DNA of 64,000 bases from Actinophytocola xinjiangensis (GTDB lineage: Bacteria; Actinomycetota; Actinomycetes; Mycobacteriales; Pseudonocardiaceae), in contig NZ_MSIF01000010.1 in NCBI RefSeq assembly GCF_001921215.1, forward strand, positions 62,001-126,000. The letters run 5' to 3'. Shown one piece after another: positions 33,944 through 41,335 of the stretch (position 1 is its first letter; each line of letters opens with the position of its first letter). The notes beneath the pieces are model-generated. The model was given only the letters and a program-made list of their open reading frames with translations, was not told the DNA's origin and searched no databases. Made by a program: the position numbers and the translations under genes.

Positions 33944-36907
33944 CTACAGCCGCTCGATCCAGATGTTGCGGAATCTCGGGTTCTCACCCGGATCACCGTG
34001 GTCCTGCAACCGGATCGCGCCCGGCGCGGGGTTCTCCGGTTGTCCCGCCCCGGTCTGGCTGTCGATCTCCACGTTGTTGTGGACCAGCACGCCGTTCCAC
34101 CGGACGGTGACCCGGGCGTTCGCGATCTTGACCCCGGCGTCGTCGAACCGGGCGGCCCGGAACTCGATGTCGTAGGTCTGCCACTGGCCGGATGGCCGCG
34201 CGGCGTTCACGTCCGGCGCTTTCTTCGTGTAGATGGCGCCGGCCGTGTTGTTCGCCGGGGGCAGGCCGTGGGACTCCAGGACCTGGATTTCGTACCGCTC
34301 CTGGATGTACACGCCGCTGTTGCCGCGCGCCTGCCCGGTGACCTCCGGCGGGTAGTGCGGCTGGTACCACTCGGCGTGCATCCGGAAGTCGCCGAACTTC
34401 TCCTTGGTGCGGATGTCGCCGCCGAGGGACTCGACGCTGCCGTTGGCGATCGGCCACGTCGCCGGTTCGCCGGTGGTCTTCTCCCAGGCGTCGAGGCTCG
34501 TCCCGTCGAACAGCGTGATCCGTTTCGTCGGCGTGACCGTGATCTTGTCGAAATTGACGTGACCCGTGTCGGTGGGTTCGTACCGGTAGGAGATCGTGTT
34601 CACGCCGTTACGCAACGGCACGGTTTCCACCTGGGTCGCCCACCGGTTCCAGGCGACCGTGCTGGCCAGCCAGATCTGTTTCACCTTGGTGCCGTTGACG
34701 TACAGGCTCATCGACCGGGGGACCGGCTGCGGGTCGTTGTTCTGCCCGTTGGCGTACCGCAGGGCGATGTCGTGCCGACCCGCCCGGTTGGTGCGCACGG
34801 CGAACGTGGTGCTGCTGCCGGGTTCCCAGTTGCGGTCGACGAACCCGGCGCCGGAGTAGCCGGTGTGGTTGGTGTTCCACCCGGTGCCCCCGGCCAGCTG
34901 CGCGGACTCCGCCTCGTACTCGGGTGGGGCGACGGTGCCGTCGGGCAGCCGGGTGAGCGTGTACCACGCCTCGGTGCTCCACAGCTCCTCGCCGGTGGCT
35001 GACTCGAACGGGCGCGGCGAGTGCACGTACACCACGTGCCCCGGCTTGAGCCCGTCCATCCTCAACGTGACCTTCTTGCGATCTTCCGACAGCGAAGCGG
35101 AGGTGATGTCGAGGGTCTCCTGATCGATCTTCGGCCCGCCGTACTGCGGGGTGGCGACGTAGCGCCACTGCTCCGCCCGGTACTTGCTGACCAGATCGTC
35201 GACGGTCGCGTCGGACAGTGGCTGGGTGTAGGTGAGTTCGAACCCGCCCGGGACGGCCTTCATCGAGTGGATGTCGAACGCGCGTGCCTGGTCGTAGGAC
35301 AGTTTCTGCAGCCCGTACTTGAGTTTGCCGGTCTGCCCCCAGTTCCCTTCCCAGCCGATGCCGCCGGTGTAGATGGCCCCGTCGGGCCCGAGGCTGATCC
35401 GGCTGACGCCGGACTCGAGGCCCTGGGTCATGCGGAACACCGCGCCCTGGTACTCGCCGCCGACTTTTTCGAGGTAGGCGCGCTGGAGCCCGCCGTAGGT
35501 GACGTCCCCGAACACCATCTGCCCCGCGAAGGTGCCGTTGGGCAGCATGATCGGGTTGCTGGGCGAGTTGGAGATCTCGCCGTGCGGCAGCCAGAGGACC
35601 GGCTCGGTCACCGGCTGGTCGTCGTAGGGGCCGTCGGGGTTGGTGTGGTGGTTGTAGAAGGCGCCCTGCTTGATCCGCACGAGTTTCGAGGTCGGCACGT
35701 ACATGCCCTGGTTGTCGGTGACGAACAGGTCGCCGCCGGGGCCCCACCCGAGACCGTTGGGCGTGCGCAGCCCACCGGCCATATAGGACACTTCACCGGT
35801 ACTCTTGTTGATTTTCAACGTGGAGCCTCGGTTCGGCACCGGCTGCGGATCGGCGGTGGCCCCACCGGGAACCATCGCGATGCCCGTGGTGACGTAGAAG
35901 TACCCCTCCTCGTACAGCAGCCCGAACGCGAACTCGTGGTAGTTCCCGCCGAACGGCCAGGTGGCGATCGTGCGGTACTCGTCGGTGACCTCGTCACCGT
36001 TGGTGTCGACGAGCGCGGTCAACCCGTCCTTCTCGGACACGTAGATCGTTCCGTCGACGTACTTGAGCCCCATCGGCTCCTGAAGATCGGTGGCGATCTT
36101 CTTGTACGAAACCCTGGACGGATCGGTGTTCCCGGCGACCCCGTCGACCAGGTACACCTCGCCGAGCACGGTCTCCCGGTCCCCGCCCCAGGTGCTGATG
36201 GCCAACCGGTTGTCCGGCAACCAGTCCATCCCGGTCACCTGCGGCTCGAACCCCTCGGGCCGCAGGTTCGTCAGGGCGTAGTCCGGATGCACGGCGTTGA
36301 GCGGCAACCCGTCCCCGGGCGAGTCGGTGATCCCCTCGCACTCCTTGCGCCCGGGCGAGGTGACCCGGGTGACGTCGGCGTCGGTGCTCAACACCGAGTT
36401 CGGCACCAGCGTGAACCCGTCGGCGCCGGGTGGCTGCCACTCGAGTTTGAGCCGCTGGTCGAACTCCCCGTCGAAGTGGTCGATGCGCAGCGCCCGGGGC
36501 CCGGTGTCGAGTTGGGCCGCCCCGTCCTTGGGCGTGGCCCCGTGCCGCCCAGGATGATCGACGACGGTCTCCCCGTCGAGCAGCAGCCGTGCGCCATCGT
36601 CGCTGGTCAGCCGGAAGTGGTACTCCCCGGCGGTGGAGATGTTGAGGTAACCGCTTACCTCGGTGACGAACAGGTCCGCCATCCCGAAGTCGGCGGCGGT
36701 GGTCCAGTCGATCGTGGGCATGAGCTTGTCGACGTTGGGGGTTTGTCCGGTCTTGAGCGTGCAGTAGTCGTCCAGGATGACCTGCACGTCGAAGACCCGC
36801 ATCGTCACCCCCGGCTCCTGGGGCGGGATGTCAACCTGGGCAGAGGCCTGAACGGATACGAGCGGAATCAAGGTGACGGCGGCGAGCATGGCGAGTAACG
36901 GCCGCAT
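33944..36907 (-). CDS. Secreted PA14 / sugar-dehydrogenase-like propeller / CBM / DUF1080 protein
   Basis: This 987-residue protein has a Sec signal (MRPLLAMLAAVTLIPLVSVQASA). A PA14 domain follows (about 60-165; YLNISTAGEYHFRLTSDDGA), then a six-bladed propeller like PQQ glucose/sorbosone dehydrogenases (about 210-560), a CBM6/35-like module (about 665-790; YEAESAQLAGGTGWN) and a C-terminal DUF1080 (3-keto-disaccharide hydrolase fold, about 795-987). It probably binds and processes oxidised glycans or disaccharides outside the cell. A LacI-type operator lies about 150 bases upstream. It is monocistronic. Confidence 0.85.
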   Translation of the reverse strand: MRPLLAMLAAVTLIPLVSVQASAQVDIPPQEPGVTMRVFDVQVILDDYCTLKTGQTPNVDKLMPTIDWTTAADFGMADLFVTEVSGYLNISTAGEYHFRLTSDDGARLLLDGETVVDHPGRHGATPKDGAAQLDTGPRALRIDHFDGEFDQRLKLEWQPPGADGFTLVPNSVLSTDADVTRVTSPGRKECEGITDSPGDGLPLNAVHPDYALTNLRPEGFEPQVTGMDWLPDNRLAISTWGGDRETVLGEVYLVDGVAGNTDPSRVSYKKIATDLQEPMGLKYVDGTIYVSEKDGLTALVDTNGDEVTDEYRTIATWPFGGNYHEFAFGLLYEEGYFYVTTGIAMVPGGATADPQPVPNRGSTLKINKSTGEVSYMAGGLRTPNGLGWGPGGDLFVTDNQGMYVPTSKLVRIKQGAFYNHHTNPDGPYDDQPVTEPVLWLPHGEISNSPSNPIMLPNGTFAGQMVFGDVTYGGLQRAYLEKVGGEYQGAVFRMTQGLESGVSRISLGPDGAIYTGGIGWEGNWGQTGKLKYGLQKLSYDQARAFDIHSMKAVPGGFELTYTQPLSDATVDDLVSKYRAEQWRYVATPQYGGPKIDQETLDITSASLSEDRKKVTLRMDGLKPGHVVYVHSPRPFESATGEELWSTEAWYTLTRLPDGTVAPPEYEAESAQLAGGTGWNTNHTGYSGAGFVDRNWEPGSSTTFAVRTNRAGRHDIALRYANGQNNDPQPVPRSMSLYVNGTKVKQIWLASTVAWNRWATQVETVPLRNGVNTISYRYEPTDTGHVNFDKITVTPTKRITLFDGTSLDAWEKTTGEPATWPIANGSVESLGGDIRTKEKFGDFRMHAEWYQPHYPPEVTGQARGNSGVYIQERYEIQVLESHGLPPANNTAGAIYTKKAPDVNAARPSGQWQTYDIEFRAARFDDAGVKIANARVTVRWNGVLVHNNVEIDSQTGAGQPENPAPGAIRLQDHGDPGENPRFRNIWIERL

Positions 36908-37053
36908 GGAGGCCTACCTCCTGGGTGCCTGACGTCTCTGTCTCCCCCAGAAGAAGCCAACTTTCGCCAGAAGTCAACAAAAGATCGCACACGATCCACG
37001 AAAGTGCCACCGATTGGAGCATGTTTACAGCAGAAGCTCCGCCATATAGCCTA

Positions 37054-37067
37054 GGTAAGCGCTTGCC
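37054..37067. promoter_or_regulatory. LacI/GalR-type operator upstream of the PA14/DUF1080 gene
   Basis: GGTAAGCGCTTGCC is a near-perfect palindrome with the AAGCGCTT core common to LacI-family operators. Its sequence differs from the operators at 3655-3784, so a different LacI regulator is implied. The remaining bases of 36908-37222 show no gene. Confidence 0.5.
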
Positions 37068-37222
37068 TGATCCCTGGAGGTGCTCAACCGCCATCGAGAG
37101 TGTTGGTACCAAAGGATCTGCGGCCGTTGACAGGGCCTCGCCGGGGCCTGGAGGTCGCCGTGCGTTTGACCAGGACCGCGTTCACCGCGCGGCCCGGGTG
37201 AACTGGGCGGCTCGTCCTCTCG

Positions 37223-38050
37223 TCACGTGATGGTGGGATGGCGTAGCAGGGCGCTGCTCTCCTCGGCGGAGTAGGCGAGGTCGCTGAGGGCGGTGATCTG
37301 CCTGTCGAACACGTCCGTTCGGGCGGCGTGGAAGTAGAAACGGCCCTCGACCGCCTCGACGTTCACGATCGGGCCCGCGTTGGGGAAGGTCAGGCGCTGC
37401 CAGTTGTGCAGCAGGGCACCCACGGGGACGTTGTCGCGCACGATGCGCACGCCGATTCCCCGGTCGCGTGCTCGGGCCAGGTGGTGGAGCTGTTCACGGT
37501 GGACGATCGGGCCGCCGAACGGCCGACGGAGGGCGTTCTCGCACACGAACGCGGTGTAGTCGACGGTGCCGAGTTTCCGTTGGGCTTGTTCGCGTGCTTT
37601 CTAGGCTGTGTGTGCTTCGCCGGGAGTTCGTCCGGCCGCCAGGAGCAGCGCTTTCGCGTAGCCCTCGATCTGGAGGAGTCCGGGAATCAGTGTCGCCGAC
37701 CAGTCGGTAATGGTGTTCGCGTCGTCGAAATACGACGACAGTGCGCTCATTTCGTGGGGGATGCCGGGTAGTGGTGGATCCCACCACACGGTTTGGTCCC
37801 CGTGGGTGGCGAACTGGATGAGGGTGTTCCGCTCGGCGACCGGAATTCGGTAGACGGCCGTGACGGCCGCGACGTCGTCGGACGTGATGTGACATTTGCC
37901 GTTCTCGAAGCGGGACATCTTCGCCAGTGACCACTGCAACAGCCGCGCCGCCTTCTCCAACGACAGGTCGGTTCGGATCTTGCGCACGGCACGGAGGGTC
38001 GCGCCCAACTGTCGGGCTCGTGGCTGTGTCCGGTGTGTCGTGCTGGTCAT
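37223..38050 (-). pseudogene. XRE-DUF5753 regulator interrupted by an in-frame TAG
   Basis: The frame from MTSTTHRTQPRARQLGATLR reads a helix-turn-helix (LSLEKAARLLQWSLAKMSRF) and the start of DUF5753 (DWSATLIPGLLQIEGYAKAL) until TAG at 37603-37601. The same frame then continues KAREQAQRKLGTVDYTAFVC and ALRRPFGGPIVHREQLHHLA to 37223, matching the rest of DUF5753 when compared with the intact paralogue at 39232. No shift is needed, so this is one nonsense mutation, about 276 codons in all. A short truncated HTH protein might still be made. It overlaps the upstream gene by an ATGA junction. Confidence 0.8.
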
Positions 38051-38412
38051 GACGAGGCTCCGGATGACCGTGTCGCGTCGTGGGTGTGCGCGTCCGGATC
38101 GTAGGGGTCGTCCGCCCAGTCGCCGGTCCATTCGACCTCGACCGGCGTGGTGTGACCGAACGCCATTATCGCCCGGTCGATCGTGGTGAAGAACGCGGTT
38201 ACTGCCTGCTCGCCGAACAGGGAGGGCCGGTGCGCCACCACATGCTGTTCGCCGCACGGCCGGACGAACGACATGCCGACCGCGACGATTCTGTCGACGG
38301 CGTTCCGGGTCTTTCGGCCGTGGAAATCCTGGACGCCATGGTCGCGTGTTCTCGGTTCGGTCAGGTAATCAGAATCGTCGACGGCGACGAGGTAGAAGTT
38401 CCGCACATCCAT
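38047..38412 (-). CDS. Hypothetical protein coupled to the broken XRE gene
   Basis: This 121-residue protein (MDVRNFYLVAVDDSDYLTEP at the start, TPVEVEWTGDWADDPYDPDA near the end) has GGAGAAACC before its ATG. It ends in an ATGA overlap with the XRE-DUF5753 gene, so the two were co-transcribed. I do not recognise a family. It is soluble and acidic at the C-terminus with no signal or membrane segment. It may be the partner in which the broken regulator's function was lost. Confidence 0.6.
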   Translation of the reverse strand: MDVRNFYLVAVDDSDYLTEPRTRDHGVQDFHGRKTRNAVDRIVAVGMSFVRPCGEQHVVAHRPSLFGEQAVTAFFTTIDRAIMAFGHTTPVEVEWTGDWADDPYDPDAHTHDATRSSGASS

Positions 38413-39065
38413 GGTTTCTCCAGAAGCGGTTCTTGACGGTTTTCGTTGTTCGCGGCGTCGGGCTGCGCCAGTTCACGACCGGCGGCGACGCGGCAGCGGC
38501 CAGTGCGACGCCAGCCGCCAGGTGTTGGGTCCGCTCCGCGGGGTGCGGGCGCCCGGGGCAGGCGATCCAGGTGTGCGAGTGAGCGGTGCCAGGCGGGGAG
38601 CGCGTCGGGGCTGGCGCGTCGCAGGTTCCGTGCGGTCCACCGGCCGTCGAGGTCGGGGAAGGCCACCGCGCCGCAGGCGCACCACAGGACCGCCTCGACG
38701 CGGTGGGCGAGCGTCCACACCAGTGCGGACTGTGCGGCGCAGAGGTGCAGCTGGTGTGGGAGGCGGACGTGGTCCCAGCGGTTGCCGCCCCGGTGTTTGA
38801 GGCCGGCGCGTTCCGGGTCGGGCGTCCAGGGGCCGCCCCGACGAGGTGCTCGACGGTCGCGGTGCGGGGTGTCGGTCGCGCGGTCCGGTCGTTCGTCGGT
38901 GGGGCGGGGGAGCGGGCACGGGTGGGATCGAGAGAGTCGTGGAGAAGCCGCTCGTCCACCCGTGCCGCCCCGAGCGACGGCGCGGCCGCCGCTGTCCGTG
39001 TGGCGGCCGGCCGATGCGCGCGTGCGCCAGGAGTCGCGCCGTCCGGCGTTGGCGAAGCATGTCAT
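38361..39065 (-). CDS. Hypothetical protein (uncertain)
   Basis: The central part reads like a real protein: HRGGNRWDHVRLPHQLHLCA then AHRVEAVLWCACGAVAFPDL and DGRWTARNLRR. It is rich in Trp and His with a CxCG pair, which suggests a small metal-binding module. Three consecutive ATGs start at 39071, 39068 and 39065, with GAGAGG upstream. The N- and C-terminal parts are Arg/Pro-rich and could be shadow translation, so true ends are unclear. It overlaps the next gene by 52 bases. Confidence 0.35.
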   Translation of the reverse strand: MTCFANAGRRDSWRTRASAGRHTDSGGRAVARGGTGGRAASPRLSRSHPCPLPRPTDERPDRATDTPHRDRRAPRRGGPWTPDPERAGLKHRGGNRWDHVRLPHQLHLCAAQSALVWTLAHRVEAVLWCACGAVAFPDLDGRWTARNLRRASPDALPAWHRSLAHLDRLPRAPAPRGADPTPGGWRRTGRCRVAAGRELAQPDAANNENRQEPLLEKPWMCGTSTSSPSTILIT

Positions 39066-39110
39066 CATCATCCCTCTCGCCGCCAGCGGTTCTGGTCCAA
39101 CGTCAACAAC

Positions 39111-39146
39111 GTGACACAAATTGCAAAGGCCTGCAAGATCTGTCAC
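39111..39146. promoter_or_regulatory. 36-bp imperfect palindrome upstream of the XRE-DUF5753 gene
   Basis: GTGACA at 39111-39116 mirrors TGTCAC at 39141-39146, and TTGCA at 39121-39125 mirrors TGCAA at 39132-39136 about the same centre; 12 of 18 base pairs are symmetric. It lies 86 bases before the regulator's ATG and in the divergent gap, a natural operator position. TAGGAT at 39187-39192 may be the -10 box. Confidence 0.5.
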
Positions 39147-39231
39147 CCGAAGGTTGGTTGTCCGGTGGACTGACGCGGATTGCTCTAGGATCGCTCCGAT
39201 CGGGTTCCGACGACGTGAATGAGGAAGTGTC

Positions 39232-40080
39232 ATGGCCAAGCAGCTGTCCGGTGTGAACGCCCGGGGCATCGGGCTGGAGCTGTACCGGCTCCGTAAGGAC
39301 AGTGGGCTGAGCGTGAAGGCGGTAGGGGACGCGCTCGGGACCTCGGCCAGCACCATCAGCCGGATCGAGACCGGCAAGCGCGAGCCGACCAGCGAGGAGG
39401 TCGCGTCGATCCTCACGCTGGTCGGCGTCACGGGTGTGGAGCGCGAGCGGTTGATCGAGCGCGCCCGCCGGCGGGGCGAGCCGGACATGATGGAGTCGGC
39501 GACCTCGACCGAACAGAGCCGCAACTTCCTCAACTTCGAGCAGCGCGCCACGAAGCTGATCGATTTCGAGCTGATGCTGGTGCCCGGCCTGGCGCAGACC
39601 GCCGACTACGCGCACGCCTCGCTCTCGGCACTACGGGTCCGGGACCGCGACGAGGACCTGGAGCCGTGGGTGGGGTTGCGGATGCGTCGTCAGGCGATCC
39701 TGACCCGGCGCAAGCCGCCGGAGCTGCACCTGATCATGACCGAACTGGGTCTGCGTCAACCTGTCGGCGGCCGCAAGGTGATGGCCAGGCAGGTGCGGCA
39801 CCTGGTCGACCTGGCCGAACGCCCGATGGTGACGATCAACGTGATTCCCGCGTCGGTCGCCGAGCACCCGGGGCTGCTGGGGCAGTTCCTGATCATGGAG
39901 TTCGCGTCCGACCCGACCGTCGTTCACGTGGAGGACCGCACGACCGGTCTGTTCCTCGACGATCCGGACAAGGTCTCGCTCTATAAGCTGACCTCGGAGA
40001 AGCTGACGGGTCTCGCGCTGGACGAAGGGCGCTCGGTGCGCCTGCTGCGGTCCATCGCGGGTGATCTGGACGGAGAGTGA
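39232..40080 (+). CDS. XRE-family regulator with DUF5753 domain
   Basis: The 282-residue protein has a Cro/C1 helix-turn-helix (LRKDSGLSVKAVGDALGTSA, STISRIETGKREPTSEE, about 20-65) followed by the DUF5753 ligand-like domain (IDFELMLVPGLAQTADYAHA through LYKLTSEKLTGLALDEGRS). GAGGAAG precedes the ATG. A DUF397 gene follows after 7 bases. Such XRE-DUF5753/DUF397 pairs are abundant in actinomycetes, influence development and antibiotic production, and have been likened to toxin-antitoxin pairs. Confidence 0.92.
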   Translation: MAKQLSGVNARGIGLELYRLRKDSGLSVKAVGDALGTSASTISRIETGKREPTSEEVASILTLVGVTGVERERLIERARRRGEPDMMESATSTEQSRNFLNFEQRATKLIDFELMLVPGLAQTADYAHASLSALRVRDRDEDLEPWVGLRMRRQAILTRRKPPELHLIMTELGLRQPVGGRKVMARQVRHLVDLAERPMVTINVIPASVAEHPGLLGQFLIMEFASDPTVVHVEDRTTGLFLDDPDKVSLYKLTSEKLTGLALDEGRSVRLLRSIAGDLDGE

Positions 40081-40087
40081 AACGATC

Positions 40088-40315
40088 ATGGCGGAGGCAA
40101 CGTTCGGCCGGTGGCGCAAGAGCAGCCGCAGCGGCAACGAAAGCAACTGTGTCGAGCTGGCCTGGCGCAAGAGCAGCCGCAGCGGCAACGAAGGAGCCTG
40201 TGTCGAACTGGCGCACACCGCCACGTCCGGCGCGATCCGCGACAGCAAGAACCCCGACGGCGGTCGCCTTGAGGTTCCGCTGGCCACCCTGATCGCCGCG
40301 ATCATGACCTGGTGA
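40088..40315 (+). CDS. DUF397 protein with duplicated core motif
   Basis: The 75-residue protein is the DUF397 partner of the upstream XRE regulator. The family core W.KSS.S...CVE.A appears twice in tandem: WRKSSRSGNESNCVELA and WRKSSRSGNEGACVELA. The usual second half (IRDSKNPDGGRLEVPLATL) follows once. A typical family member has one copy and about 60 residues. The duplication is in frame (51 bases) and nearly identical in DNA, so recent. Whether the product is active is unknown. Confidence 0.85.
   Translation: MAEATFGRWRKSSRSGNESNCVELAWRKSSRSGNEGACVELAHTATSGAIRDSKNPDGGRLEVPLATLIAAIMTW
40112..40213 (+). repeat. 51-bp tandem duplication inside the DUF397 gene
   Basis: Units 40112-40162 and 40163-40213 begin with 30 identical bases and differ only at a few later positions. 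They encode two 17-residue copies of the DUF397 core. Confidence 0.9.
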
Positions 40316-40332
40316 CCGACCCGGATCACCCA

Positions 40333-40367
40333 CCTGGTCAGGCCGTCCCCACGACGGCCTGACCAGG
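40333..40367 (+). terminator. Hairpin terminator after the DUF397 gene
   Basis: A perfect 15-bp stem (40333-40347 with 40353-40367) and CCCAC loop begins 18 bases after the DUF397 stop and separates it from CRISPR array 2. Confidence 0.8.
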
Positions 40368-40404
40368 ACCCGCACGTCCAGCCTGCCGCAACCCTCAAGT
40401 CGTC

Positions 40405-41169
40405 AACAGACCCCGTGCATGCGGTACGACACGGTGGCCGAACCGTCGGCGTCGCGGTGTCGGGACCAGCCTCCGGCTCGCGCGGGGACGACAGCATCGG
40501 ATCGCCCTGGGCGGGCACGACCTTGGACCACCCCCGCTCACGCGGGGACGACACGCCGTCGCATGGATTGACAGCGATAAGCCGGGGACCACCCCCGCTC
40601 GCGCGGGGACGACGACGGCCCGTGGAACGTGATCGACACCGTGCAGGGACCACCCCCGCTCGCGCGGGGACGACCCGAGCGCCGGCATGACGCCGTCGGA
40701 CAGGACGGGACCACCCCCGCTCGCGCGGGGACGACCACACCGACGTGAAGGTGTACGCCAAGGGCGCGGGACCACCCCCGCTCGCGCGGGGACGACGGTG
40801 CGGTTCGCGCCGAACTGGTGGATTGTCCATGGACCACCCCCGCTCGCGCGGGGACGACGACCTGGACACCGCCACGGCCCAGTTCGGCGACGGACCACCC
40901 CCGCTCGCGCGGGGACGACTGCTCGACGTACCGCACGCCGGGGGCGCCGTCCGGACCACCCCCGCTCGCGCGGGGACGACCCCGAGTGAGTTCGGTAACC
41001 GGACGAACCGGCCGTTGGGGGACCACCCCCGCTCGCGCGGGGACGACGCGCTCTCGCCGGTGCTCCTCTGGGGAGCCCGCGGACCACCCCCGCTCGCGCG
41101 GGGACGACTGCTTCGTTGTCGACTACGTGGACGGCGATAAGGGACCACCCCCGCTCGCGCGGGGACGAC
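40405..41169 (-). CRISPR. CRISPR array 2 (type I-E), 13 repeats
   Basis: Repeats of 28 nt begin near 40405 (degenerate), 40463, 40525, 40586, 40647, 40708, 40769, 40831, 40892, 40953, 41020, 41081 and 41142. The period is mostly 61. In minus sense each starts GTCGTCCCCGCGCG and ends GGGGGTGGTCC, one base different from arrays 1, 3 and 4. The leader is at the right. The copy at 40463 carries a 2-base insertion, and the left-most copy is strongly decayed. The spacer 40981-41019 is 39 nt rather than 32-34. Confidence 0.97.
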
Positions 41170-41246
41170 ACTTGTTGACCTGCGATGATATCGGCGGTGT
41201 GGCCGTTTTTGCATCACTTTCCGATTTTTTCATCGGCTGATGAATC
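41170..41246 (-). promoter_or_regulatory. Leader of CRISPR array 2
   Basis: It occupies the same 77-nt frame as the other three leaders, with AAGTGATGC at the same offset and CAGGTCAACAAGT at the repeat border. The distal end is GATTCATC instead of AATTCAAC, so it is the most diverged copy. It also forms the divergent upstream region of cas3. Confidence 0.75.
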
Positions 41247-41335
41247 GCTGCTCTCCATGTTCACTGCTACGGCGACATCATCGTGAGTCTGTTGGGCTGT
41301 TGGAACGGTGGGGGCCGGGTCGTCGATGTCAGGGC

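Noticed and set aside
40395-41217. Proteins with repeated PPPLARGR or SSPRERGWS motifs across array 2
   Set aside because: They are translations of the CRISPR repeats, not genes. The same applies to array 1 and array 3.
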